Below, piece after piece: positions 1 to 8,362 of a stretch of 45,404 bases of DNA (positions within the stretch are counted from its first letter, which is position 1; each line of letters starts with the position of its first letter). Below the pieces are notes generated by a model. That model worked only from the letters and a program-made list of their open reading frames with translations, had not been told where the DNA came from and did no database searches. The stretch covers positions 1-45,404 of the forward strand of contig JAAYYU010000266.1 of the NCBI GenBank assembly GCA_012515235.1. The letters are read 5' to 3'. Origin of the DNA: Candidatus Anammoximicrobium sp. GTDB taxonomy: Bacteria; Planctomycetota; Planctomycetia; Pirellulales; Pirellulaceae. The position numbers were made by a program, and so were the translations under genes.

Positions 1-585
1 CAGCGTTCGCCACAGAAAGACGCCGCCCAACGCAAAGGGCAGAATCAGCAGATAGGACACGACCAGCGCGGCTGCGGTGCGGTGGAAGTAACTGCTGCAG
101 GCGACACTGATCATGCCAAACGCAATCACCGACACGATCAACCCCAGGTACGCCGCGAGCACTTCGTAAAAGGACACGCCGCCCAACGGCAGACAGAGCA
201 TGACGATGGGTAGCGACGAAAAAACGAGCACGGCCAGATGCGCCAGCGAGGCGACTAACTTGCCCGCCACGATGGCGCTGGGCCGCAGCGGAGTGGCCAG
301 CAGCAGCTCGTAGGTCTTCCGTTCCTTCTCGCCGGTGATCGCACCGGCCGCGAAGCTGGGAGTCATCAGCGCGGCCAACACGTACTGGCCGACGAAGAAC
401 AGATCCACCAGGTTGCGAGCTGCCGCCGGATTCGACGTCAAGTCCAACCGCGCGTCTTGCGGCCAGGCGAAATAGACCAGCGTGGCCAGCAACGCTTGAT
501 AGAAAAACAACAGGACAAACGCCCGCAGCGTGCGGAGATTCACCAGCAACTCACGCTGCAGGACGGGGTTTTCCAGGAGAACCAT
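1..585 (-). CDS. ABC-2 type transporter permease, N-terminal part (runs off the window)
   Basis: Reading the minus strand from the ATG at 585 gives 195 uninterrupted codons to the window edge, so the C-terminus is missing. The product begins MVLLENPVLQRELLVNLR. A hydrophobic helix follows (residues about 20-40), then the segment GAITGEKERKTYELLLATP, which is characteristic of ABC-2 permeases of the gliding-motility/ABC-2 subfamily, and then at least three more membrane segments. It is the membrane subunit of an ABC exporter; the ATPase and the substrate cannot be seen. No convincing Shine-Dalgarno was checked beyond the ATG. The family call is secure, the substrate is unknown. Confidence 0.85.
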   Translation of the reverse strand, partial: MVLLENPVLQRELLVNLRTLRAFVLLFFYQALLATLVYFAWPQDARLDLTSNPAAARNLVDLFFVGQYVLAALMTPSFAAGAITGEKERKTYELLLATPLRPSAIVAGKLVASLAHLAVLVFSSLPIVMLCLPLGGVSFYEVLAAYLGLIVSVIAFGMISVACSSYFHRTAAALVVSYLLILPFALGGVFLWRTL

Positions 586-710
586 GCGACGCGTCAGACT
601 CCTGTGGAATGTGCGGCCAGCGTCCAGACGCCGGCTTCGGATCCCATTCTTTCACAGCCGGCGACGATCGGCAATTGGCCTCTGGCAACGGCGAACGGCG
701 GGCCCACGCC

Positions 711-737
711 GAAAAACCGGCGGGCTCACGCCCGCCG
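711..737 (-). terminator. Rho-independent terminator of the downstream-ending lyase-like gene
   Basis: On the minus strand a perfect 7-bp GC stem (CGGCGGG/CCCGCCG, 718-737, 6-nt loop) is followed by GG and a run of five T (711-716 read in reverse). It lies 23 bp past the stop of the minus-strand gene ending at 761, where a terminator is expected. Confidence 0.75.
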
Positions 738-760
738 CTCGCCTGCCCCTGCGCCGAGCG

Positions 761-2497
761 TTACGGCTCGGCCGTCAGCGTCACTTGCTGCTGCGGGTGC
801 TGACGGTCGAGCGGGATGCGGACCACCAGGCGTCCTTCGGCGGGGTTGGCCCGGCCGTCTTTGCGGTACGGGTTATGCGGCAGAGCGGGCCAAACGAGAC
901 TTGCGCCGGACGGCAGTGCGAGCCGGCAGTCGCCGTACCGCAGCCAAGCGCCGAGCCGCTCGGCCGAAAGGGAAAACGCTTCGTTCGCCGTCACCACTTT
1001 CTCGCCGCTGGCCGTCTCGACCGTCTGACCCACGCGTGGCGCCAGTGTCAAATGGGCCGCGACCGGCAGCTCGCCGCGGCAACTTGCCTCGAACGTCAGG
1101 ACAACCGTGCGCTCGTCCTTGACCGCCACTTGCATCCGGCACTCCTCCGGTCCGTAGTTCAGCACGAGTTCCGGCTGCGGTTTCACGGCCAGCGTCGCCG
1201 CCGAGGGCACGTGAACCAACCCGTCTCGCGGGCGAAAGTCGGGATTCTCGTCGCCCGTCCGATGCGCCATCAGCGACGTGTCGCCGACCGTAAAGTTGCT
1301 CCACAACGGCTGCAGCTTGGTGTTGCCGCCGCCGACGATCAGACCGCGCTCTCGATGGTAGACGCTTACAAAGTTCTGCCGGTCCTGGATCCACCGCGAA
1401 TTGGGCACAGCCGCCGTGTAGGCGGACAGGCAAACGAACCACGGTCCGCGGCGGATGGTGGCGGCCCGCGCGGCGCCGCCTTCGTTCAGCACGAACACCT
1501 GCTGCTCGTCGCCCGACTCGGCCTCGCCGCAGTCGCCTTCTTCGCCGTACAGCAGCAGCGAGGCGATCAGATCCGGATCGAGCCGATCGAGTCCGAGGTT
1601 TGCCCACTGGTTGTGCAAGTACGCCCGGCCGAGGGACGAAAAGGTGAAGCCCACGTTGCCGGCCGAAACCGTATCGTGGTACGAGTTTCGCTCGTCGATC
1701 GTCTCAACCGTTTGCCCGCCGGGGTACGTGAAATGGCGATGGAAGGCGGCGGCCCGCTGCAAGGCCGGCAGCACGCGCTCGTCGCGGGACAGCGAGTAAT
1801 AGGTGCCGAGCGCATCGACGTAGACAAAGTTGTACAGCACCACCGGGCCCGTGCCCTCCGACCAGTAGCCGCCCTCGGCTTGCCGCCCGGCGACTTTCAC
1901 AAGGAACTCCGCCGCCTGCCGGCTCCACTCCGGCCGCTGGAACGTCTGGCCCGCGACGTACAGGCCCATCGCGTGGTGCGAAGGAATGTTGTGGACGCTG
2001 CCCAAATTGCTGGCAGCGATGCCCGTATAGCCCAACTGCAAGGCCCGCTCCCAAGCCTGGCGTTTGTCCGCCGGCATGTCCTCCCGCACCAAGGCAAACG
2101 TGCGGATCCAACGCGAGTAAGTCCACGGCATCCAGATCATGCCCCAGGTGCTGCCGTCTTTCTTGGCGAACACCCATTGGCCCCGCTCGTCCATGTTCTC
2201 CAGTAGCGGATCGCCCGCCCGCACGATCACCTGCAGCAACTCCGCATCGTGGAAATAGCGGTTGCCTTCCGCCTGTGTGGCATAGGCGACCGCCAGCGGA
2301 TACATCGGATGCTGGTCCTGGCACGTCCAGATCCCGCCGCCAAACCGGCCGGTCTTCGCATCGAACGTCTTCAGAATTCCAGGCACCCGGTCCACCAACG
2401 CGCGCCGCAAGCGGTCCTTGAATTTCAATTCGTCACCCGGCGCAACACCGGCGATCACCACTCCCAACAGAAAACCAAGCCCCCAAGTACGCATCAT
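761..2497 (-). CDS. Secreted heparinase/alginate-lyase-like protein, 578 aa
   Basis: The ATG at 2497 is chosen because AAGGAG sits 4 nt upstream and a signal peptide follows directly (MMRTWGLGFLLGVVIAGVAP, cleavage around residue 21); a second ATG at 2494 is possible. The open frame continues upstream to 2635 but that stretch is low-complexity and has no ribosome site. The first ~350 residues are rich in Trp, His and Tyr, with helical segments such as SHHAMGLYVAGQTF and YWSEGTGPVVLYNFVY. This fits an alpha/alpha-toroid followed by a beta-sandwich, as in heparinase II/III-type polysaccharide lyases. I see no clear catalytic signature, so substrate and reaction are unassigned. Single gene with its own terminator. 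Confidence 0.6.
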   Translation of the reverse strand: MMRTWGLGFLLGVVIAGVAPGDELKFKDRLRRALVDRVPGILKTFDAKTGRFGGGIWTCQDQHPMYPLAVAYATQAEGNRYFHDAELLQVIVRAGDPLLENMDERGQWVFAKKDGSTWGMIWMPWTYSRWIRTFALVREDMPADKRQAWERALQLGYTGIAASNLGSVHNIPSHHAMGLYVAGQTFQRPEWSRQAAEFLVKVAGRQAEGGYWSEGTGPVVLYNFVYVDALGTYYSLSRDERVLPALQRAAAFHRHFTYPGGQTVETIDERNSYHDTVSAGNVGFTFSSLGRAYLHNQWANLGLDRLDPDLIASLLLYGEEGDCGEAESGDEQQVFVLNEGGAARAATIRRGPWFVCLSAYTAAVPNSRWIQDRQNFVSVYHRERGLIVGGGNTKLQPLWSNFTVGDTSLMAHRTGDENPDFRPRDGLVHVPSAATLAVKPQPELVLNYGPEECRMQVAVKDERTVVLTFEASCRGELPVAAHLTLAPRVGQTVETASGEKVVTANEAFSLSAERLGAWLRYGDCRLALPSGASLVWPALPHNPYRKDGRANPAEGRLVVRIPLDRQHPQQQVTLTAEP

Positions 2498-2839
2498 CAA
2501 ACTCCTTGTTTCTGACCTGACCTGCCGTCGGTCATCATACCACAGCCGAGGAGCGCCGCCTTCCCTGCCCGAAGGCTCGGAGGAGAATGGCACAGAAAAA
2601 GGCGGAGGACTGAAAGAAAGGTGCGGCGGACCCAAAGGTCGGAGGCGCCGAGCCGGCAGGGACCAAGCCGGCCGGGAAACGGTGGACGCCGGCCGGTGCG
2701 TGGGTTACATTGTGCGGCGTTTCCAGGTTCCTGTCCTTGTGGTTTCGCGGTGGCAGGCAGTTGCACCAACGTTCCCGGTGTGCGCAGCGGGCCGATCGGC
2801 CGCGGCGTTCCGGTGCGAAGGGAAGGGGAGTAGCCGGTG
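2498..2839. other. Divergent intergenic region, no gene seen
   Basis: About 340 bp between the lyase-like gene (minus) and the peroxiredoxin-kinase gene (plus). It should hold both promoters. Open frames in it are short and lack coding character. A strong purine ribosome site (AGGGGAG, 2824-2830) lies at its right end. I could not identify a convincing -35/-10 pair. Confidence 0.5.
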
Positions 2840-4297
2840 ATGCACGTTGCCAAAGTGGGCGAAGCAACCCCGAGTTTCGTTCTGGCATGTGCCGACGCGC
2901 GGGATCTTGGCCGCCAGTCGGTGTGCTCCGACGATTACGCGGGCCGCTGGGCGATCTTGATCTTTTACCCGCGGGACTTTTCGTTTGTCTGCCCGACGGA
3001 GTTGACGTCGTTCAGCGCCCGCTGGAGGGATTTTCACCAGCGGGGCTGCGAATTGTTGGGCATCAGCGTCGATCCCGTCGAACTCCACCGCGAATGGCTG
3101 CGGACGCCGCCCGCCGAGGGCGGATTGGGACCGCTCCAGTTCCCGCTGGCTTCCGATCCGGACGGCGCGACGGCCCGCGCCTACGGGGTTTGGGTGGAGC
3201 AGAAGCAGGTCTGCACCCGCGGCCTGTTCATCATCGATCCGGACGGCATCTTGCAGTACGCGGTCATCCACAATCTGAACGTGGGTCGGAGTGCGAGCGA
3301 AGCGTTGCGCGTGGTTGATGCGTTGCAGACCGGCGCCCTCTGTCCCGCCAGTTGGACGTCGACCGACGGAACGATCGACGCCGAACGAGCCCTGCAGCCG
3401 GGGCGGATTCTGGGCCACTACCGCATCCGGCAGAAACTGGGCAGCGGCACGTTCGGGACCGCGTTCGCCGCCTGGGACCTGCGTTTGGAGCGAATGGTGG
3501 CCTTGAAAGTGCTGAAACGCAGCGTCCACGAGTCGCGCGACGCCGTGCTGGCCGAGGCCCGCGCGGCGGCCAAGGTGAATCATCCGTACGTGTGTACCGT
3601 GTACGCGGTGGAGGAAGAGGACGGACTGCCGCTGATCGCCATGGAATACTTGGACGGCCGGACGTTGTCGCAGGCGATCGCCGAGGGATTGCCCCGCGCC
3701 GCGGCACAGGATCTCGCCAGGCAGATCGCCACCGGCCTGGCCGCCGCGCACGCCCAGCAGGTGGTGCATGGCGACCTGAAGCCCGCCAACGTGATCGTGA
3801 CCGGCGAAGGGACCGCAAGAATCCTCGATTTCGGACTGGCCGGTCGCCAGGACACATCCGCGACGGCCCGCGCCGGCGCGAGTCAAGATGTCCGGCCGAC
3901 GGTTCCCAACGACGCCGCGACCAAAATCGTGGAAATCGAGGAAACGCTGGCTTACGACCGTTCGGCGTCCGGCGAGGCGGGCGGCATCCGGGGCACGCCG
4001 GCCTACATGTCGCCCGAGCAAGCCGCCGGACGCCGCCCCACGCCGGCCAGCGACGTGTTCGCCTTTGGCCTGATGTTGTTCGAGATGCTGACGGGCCGCA
4101 TGGCGCTGTCCGACACGTCGCTGATGACCCTGCTGGCCCGGCTTCAGAACCAGGATCTGGGCCCACGACTGGCTCCCGAAGTGGACGCCTCCTACCGCGA
4201 TTTGCTCGCCGCCCTGCTCGCCCGCGACGCCGCCCGGCGTCCGGCGATGAGCGAAGTGCGGGACCGGATGGCAACACTCGCCGCCGCGCCGGCCTAG
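2840..4297 (+). CDS. Peroxiredoxin (AhpC/TSA) fused to a Ser/Thr protein kinase
   Basis: One uninterrupted 485-codon frame joins two enzymes. Residues ~1-175 are a 2-Cys peroxiredoxin: the peroxidatic Cys is in FSFVCPTE (about C51) and the resolving Cys in GALCPASW (about C168), both in their usual context. Residues ~190-480 are a Hanks-type kinase: glycine loop GSGTFG, VALK lysine (~223), HGDLKPAN catalytic loop (~310), DFG (~330), SPE (~391) and the terminal RRPAM. The catalytic loop is HGD rather than HRD, so it is a non-RD kinase. No membrane segment follows the kinase, so the protein is probably cytoplasmic. GTG at 2837 directly precedes the ATG and could be the start; the site AGGGGAG suits either. 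The architecture suggests peroxide-dependent control of phosphorylation, which is inference. Confidence 0.9.
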   Translation: MHVAKVGEATPSFVLACADARDLGRQSVCSDDYAGRWAILIFYPRDFSFVCPTELTSFSARWRDFHQRGCELLGISVDPVELHREWLRTPPAEGGLGPLQFPLASDPDGATARAYGVWVEQKQVCTRGLFIIDPDGILQYAVIHNLNVGRSASEALRVVDALQTGALCPASWTSTDGTIDAERALQPGRILGHYRIRQKLGSGTFGTAFAAWDLRLERMVALKVLKRSVHESRDAVLAEARAAAKVNHPYVCTVYAVEEEDGLPLIAMEYLDGRTLSQAIAEGLPRAAAQDLARQIATGLAAAHAQQVVHGDLKPANVIVTGEGTARILDFGLAGRQDTSATARAGASQDVRPTVPNDAATKIVEIEETLAYDRSASGEAGGIRGTPAYMSPEQAAGRRPTPASDVFAFGLMLFEMLTGRMALSDTSLMTLLARLQNQDLGPRLAPEVDASYRDLLAALLARDAARRPAMSEVRDRMATLAAAPA

Positions 4298-4620
4298 CCG
4301 CCTGTTTCGACCGTATCGACGCAACACTCCAAGTGCTGTCGCGGATTTGGGTCGGCACGGGGCTCGGAATTGGCGAGCCAAATCGGCGCGTCTTGCCGGG
4401 GTGATACAGAACTGTATCAAGACAATTCCGTATCGCGAAAGCACCCGCGCTGCTTCCCCGCACGCGGCTTGCATTCCCTCACGGCTCACCCCCATTGCAG
4501 CTCGAATCGCCAGCCAGCGGTCGCACTGCGCCCTCTTGCCGACGCGTGGGGCTGCCGTCATTATCAACCGCAAGCGGCCTGTTCTGCTCACGCGGCACAT
4601 CCACTGTCGGAGGTCTGACC
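4298..4620. other. Upstream region of the large lyase-like gene
   Basis: About 320 bp without a credible gene. It contains a perfect palindrome (4402-4419, listed separately), and a GGAGG ribosome site (around 4608-4612) just before the ATG at 4621. The frame of the large gene is open further upstream to 4495 but this part is non-conserved in character and lacks a ribosome site. Confidence 0.5.
4402..4419. promoter_or_regulatory. Operator-like palindrome TGATACAG-AA-CTGTATCA
   Basis: Perfect 8-bp inverted repeat with a 2-bp spacer, AT-richer than its surroundings, about 200 bp upstream of the 4621-8205 gene and 105 bp after the kinase gene. Size and symmetry fit the binding site of a dimeric repressor (TetR/GntR/LacI type). 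No regulator gene is adjacent, so the protein is unknown. Confidence 0.45.
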
Positions 4621-7600
4621 ATGCAAGCTGCGAAGAAGTCTCTCGGAGTCGGAAGGTGCGGCGGGGACTGGCGAGCGCTCGTGCTGTGGTGCTTGCTGAC
4701 GGCCTTGGCGGCGGCCCGGTTGCAGGCGGCAGATGAGAGGATCGCGTATGCGCCCGATGTCGTGGGGGTCGATCGGATCTTCATGATCGGGCTCAAGGTG
4801 CCCGTCGGAACGCCGGACGTAGCGGTCGCGGCACCGGAGGGCGTGGCGATGTTCGATCAGACTCGCGGGCCGGCACAGACGGAAATTCGCCGGTTCTACT
4901 TCCGGGCGTCGAAGCCGGCGGCGAAGGCGGAGATCCGGTTCTCGTTGCCGGGCGGCGAGGCGGTGGTGCCGGTCGAAATCTGGTCGTTTGACGATCTGCG
5001 CCAGTTCCGCACGCTCAAGGGCGTCCAACTGCCGCGGCGTTGGCCCTTGGGCAAGCCGTTGCCAGAGTTGAAGGAAAAGCAGACTTACCCGACCGGCGCC
5101 GAAGCGAAAAGTTTCACGGGCAAGGCGCGCGGAGGCTGGCTGGACCGGGCGGACGACGAGATCTGGGCCATGCAGCCGGACAGTACGATCCCGCGCTGGC
5201 ATTGGACGAACATCCAATACGGCTGCCCGGTTCATGGCACGGAGATTTATCGCAAGGCTCCGTACTATCCGTGGATCATGGACAGTGCGTTGCCGTGGAG
5301 GTGGAAGATCCGCTGTCCCGTGGGCGGCGAAGAGTATCCATCCAACGACTTTGCCAACGGCGACATGGCCAGCGGTCCCTTTTTCGACGACGGCATCGGC
5401 GGCGGTTGCCTGCACGAGGGCAAGAAGTACGGGTTCATCGCCGAATTGGCCCAGTTCTATTGCCGCCGGATGATGATGGTAGCTCCGGATTGTGCCCGGC
5501 GTTACGTGGCGACCGGCGACGTGAAATATGTCCACAAGGCCCTGGTCGCCCTGTGCCGCCTGGCCGCCGAATATGCCTACCTGGGGACGATGACCCAGCA
5601 TCGCCACCGCAACCGGGTCTCGCAGGTCGAACGGTTCGGGCAAGGGCGGTTCGGCGAAGGGCCGTGCCTGGGGTCGAGCGGTTTCACCACCTACTGCATC
5701 GAACAGCCCGGCAACCTGTTCGAACACGCGGACGCCTACGATCGGATCTTTCCGGCCATCGGCAAGGACGAGCAGATCATCCCCTTCCTGCAGGCCAAAG
5801 GCTTCGACGTCAAGACGCACGAGGACGTGCGGCGGTTTATCGAGGAAAACTTGTTCGCCGTCTGGATGCAGGGCGTGATGGACGATGCGTGCGCGTCGAA
5901 CGAGCCGGCGGAGCAGCGGGCGCTGGTGCATGCGGCGACGGTCCTGAATTACGCCCGCGGGGCCGATTTCATCGACTGGCTGTACGACGGCGACGGCAAG
6001 ATGCGGTCCTTTGTCACCAACGGCTACTTCCGCGACGGTGCGCCGTTCGAGTCCACCGGCGGCTACAACGGATCGCACGTCAGGTACATGGCTCCGGTGG
6101 TGGACGACATGGAGGTGTTGCGGCAACTGCGTCCGGAAGTCTACCCGGAAAGCAAGTATCCGTCGCTGGGCAAGAGCCGCCGCTATCACAATATCTTCGA
6201 CTTCTGCATGGACACGGTGACGATTGACCGCAGCTTTCCCCACATCGGCGATGGCGGCAGTTGGCCGAACTACAGCAAGCTGTCCCCGATCACCTGGCAC
6301 GACGCCGACGCAGCGTCTTTCGAGCACGCGTACCGCCTGTTCCGCGATCCGAAGTTTGCCTGGGCGCTGGTCCACAGTCCCGGCTGGAAGCCGTCGAGCG
6401 ATTTTCCGCTGACGCTGGAGGAGACTCAGCAGGAGGCCGCCCGCTGGGCCGACGACTGGAACGATGGCAGTTCGCTGCACGACGGCTACGGCATCGCCAT
6501 CCTCCGCAGCGGCACGGGAGACCAGAAGCGGGCGTTGTGGATGAAGTACGGCCAGGCGCGCGGCCACACGCAAGACGACTTGCTGGACATCGGCCTGCAG
6601 GGTTTCCAGGGAATCCTGCTCTCGCACATGGGCTATCCGCGGAACTGGGGCTATTGGGAGCATTCGTGGACCAGTCATCACGTCGCCCGGCAGATTCCAT
6701 TTCGGAGCATGTCGGCCCAGGCCCAGTTGTTCGCCGAAGCAGGCCCGGTCCGGATCGCCGAGGCGCGGGCGCAAAGCTACGTGGACCGCGTGGAGCGAGG
6801 CCAGGGCTACGAGTTGCCGCCGCAGGACTGGCAGCGGCGTACGATCGCGTTGGTGGATGTCGCGCCCGATCGGTTTTATTGTTTGGACCTGTACCGCATC
6901 TCCGGCGGCGAGGAGCATTGGTGGAGTTTCCATGCGCAGCAAGGCGAGTTCACGACCCAGGGGATCGAACTCGCCAAGCAGGAGGGCACGCTGGCCGGTC
7001 CTGACGTGCCCTATGGCGACGCCGCCTGGCTCAAGGCCCACGGTTGCAGTTACGGCGTGTACGGTTGGGCCGGCCCGATGTTCGCGTTTCCTCACCTGTA
7101 CAACGTCCAGCGCGGCAAGCCCGACGGCGTGTGGTCCGCGGATTGGAAGCTGCAGACCGGCGACGGTCTGCACCTGCGATTGACCGTGGCCGGCGCGCCG
7201 GGGACCGAGGTGAACATCTGCGACGGGCGTTCGCCGGCCGGCGGGTCTCCGTACGAGATGAAATGGGTCATGCTGCGTGCCAAGGATTCGCCGCCGGTCA
7301 AGACGCAAGTGCTCAGCGTGCTGGAGCCGTACGTCAACGAAACGGCGATCCGCGGCGTGAGGCCGTTGGCCGTCTCCGGAGCGGACGAGCAAGGATTTGC
7401 GGCGGCTGGCTGCGAGGTGCAACTGGCGGATCGCACCGACACGCTGCTGGTCTCTGCCGATCCGAGCGTGTCCCGCACGACCGAGGGCTCGTTCCAATTC
7501 GCGGGCCGATTTGGGTTCTACTCGGAGCGCGACGGCACCCCCGTGGCGCTCTCGCTCGTCGGCGGCACGAAACTGGCCAAGGGCGATTTTGGGATCACGC

Positions 7601-8205
7601 TGGACCGCGCCGAGTACCGGGCCAAGATCGTTGCTGTGGACCGCCACACGGAGACGATCACCGTCGCGCCCCCGCCGCACGGCGTCGCGGCGCTGGTGGG
7701 CGCCGACGTTTTCATCGGAAACCCGGACCGGAGGATCGCCTGCCGCGTACTGGACGCCAAGGCGGCAGGCGACGGCGTGCAGCTGCGGCTGAACTACGAC
7801 TCGCGAATCGGCACGGGCCGGTGTACGGGCGTCGCCGAGCACCGCGTTCTCACTTCCACGCCCATGCCCTTGCAGCGATTCCGCTACTACCACGGAGCCC
7901 GGCTGACTAACGCCGAGCGGAACGTCGAATACCGGATCGTCGACGTGCGAAGCGGATCCGCGGTGTTCCTCGATGCCGAGGCGAGTCCGGAGGCGACTGC
8001 CGCCAAACTGGCCAGCCAGTTTCCCAAGGATTCGTGGTTCGACATCGATGATTACGGCGTAGGTGACGAGGTCAGCTGGCCGTACACGGCGAGCGTTACG
8101 CTGGTGAGCCCCGGCCAGTATCGGGTGACTGCTCCGGTGCCTGTCCAACTCCGTCTGCCGGAGGGCGCGAGGATCGTGAAAGACGCGGCCGCCGGAACGC
8201 CGTGA
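4621..8205 (+). CDS. Large secreted heparinase II/III-like protein, 1194 aa
   Basis: The start at 4621 has GGAGG about 9 nt upstream and opens a signal peptide (charged MQAAKKS..., hydrophobic ALVLWCLLTALAAARLQA, cleavage about residue 36). The mature protein has an alpha/alpha-toroid-like half rich in Trp/Tyr/His (for example residues ~200-560), then a region with ARGHTQDDLLDIGL around residue 645. The latter resembles the His/Asp-bearing segment of heparinase II/III-type lyases. A beta-rich C-terminal ~450 residues follows. At nearly 1200 aa it is much longer than typical heparinase II (~770 aa). Probably acts outside the cytoplasm on an acidic glycan; the exact substrate cannot be told. 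It converges on the DUF4091 gene and a shared hairpin separates them. Confidence 0.6.
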   Translation: MQAAKKSLGVGRCGGDWRALVLWCLLTALAAARLQAADERIAYAPDVVGVDRIFMIGLKVPVGTPDVAVAAPEGVAMFDQTRGPAQTEIRRFYFRASKPAAKAEIRFSLPGGEAVVPVEIWSFDDLRQFRTLKGVQLPRRWPLGKPLPELKEKQTYPTGAEAKSFTGKARGGWLDRADDEIWAMQPDSTIPRWHWTNIQYGCPVHGTEIYRKAPYYPWIMDSALPWRWKIRCPVGGEEYPSNDFANGDMASGPFFDDGIGGGCLHEGKKYGFIAELAQFYCRRMMMVAPDCARRYVATGDVKYVHKALVALCRLAAEYAYLGTMTQHRHRNRVSQVERFGQGRFGEGPCLGSSGFTTYCIEQPGNLFEHADAYDRIFPAIGKDEQIIPFLQAKGFDVKTHEDVRRFIEENLFAVWMQGVMDDACASNEPAEQRALVHAATVLNYARGADFIDWLYDGDGKMRSFVTNGYFRDGAPFESTGGYNGSHVRYMAPVVDDMEVLRQLRPEVYPESKYPSLGKSRRYHNIFDFCMDTVTIDRSFPHIGDGGSWPNYSKLSPITWHDADAASFEHAYRLFRDPKFAWALVHSPGWKPSSDFPLTLEETQQEAARWADDWNDGSSLHDGYGIAILRSGTGDQKRALWMKYGQARGHTQDDLLDIGLQGFQGILLSHMGYPRNWGYWEHSWTSHHVARQIPFRSMSAQAQLFAEAGPVRIAEARAQSYVDRVERGQGYELPPQDWQRRTIALVDVAPDRFYCLDLYRISGGEEHWWSFHAQQGEFTTQGIELAKQEGTLAGPDVPYGDAAWLKAHGCSYGVYGWAGPMFAFPHLYNVQRGKPDGVWSADWKLQTGDGLHLRLTVAGAPGTEVNICDGRSPAGGSPYEMKWVMLRAKDSPPVKTQVLSVLEPYVNETAIRGVRPLAVSGADEQGFAAAGCEVQLADRTDTLLVSADPSVSRTTEGSFQFAGRFGFYSERDGTPVALSLVGGTKLAKGDFGITLDRAEYRAKIVAVDRHTETITVAPPPHGVAALVGADVFIGNPDRRIACRVLDAKAAGDGVQLRLNYDSRIGTGRCTGVAEHRVLTSTPMPLQRFRYYHGARLTNAERNVEYRIVDVRSGSAVFLDAEASPEATAAKLASQFPKDSWFDIDDYGVGDEVSWPYTASVTLVSPGQYRVTAPVPVQLRLPEGARIVKDAAAGTP

Positions 8206-8249
8206 ACATGGCCCGCGGGCCAGCCGCCGGGAGCCTGCTCGACCGGCGG

Positions 8250-8285
8250 CAAGGCCTACGGGACGCGGCGTCGCCGTAGGCCTTG
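8250..8285. terminator. Bidirectional hairpin between convergent genes
   Basis: Perfect 12-bp inverted repeat (CAAGGCCTACGG, 8250-8261; its complement 8274-8285) with a 12-nt loop, between the plus-strand gene ending at 8205 and the minus-strand gene ending at 8363. There is no T-run, so termination is inferred from position and stem strength. Confidence 0.6.
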
Positions 8286-8362
8286 GCGTTCACGGAGACG
8301 CCGCGTGTTTCCGCTTGTTGCCCCGGGCGGTCGGCGCCTCGGCAGGGAGGACGCCGTTGCCG

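Noticed and set aside
530..2206. Long plus-strand open frame (558 codons) opposite the lyase-like gene
   Set aside because: It is antisense to a gene with signal peptide and ribosome site; its composition (Arg/Ala/Pro/Gly-rich) is that of a GC-rich shadow frame.
2705..4600. Minus-strand open frame of 631 codons across the peroxiredoxin-kinase gene
   Set aside because: Antisense to two unmistakable enzyme domains; low-complexity Arg/Gly/His-rich product.
4588..8148. Minus-strand open frame of 1186 codons opposite the large lyase-like gene
   Set aside because: Shadow frame typical of GC-rich DNA, with no ribosome site, domain or coherent hydrophobic pattern. The plus strand has a signal peptide and GGAGG site.
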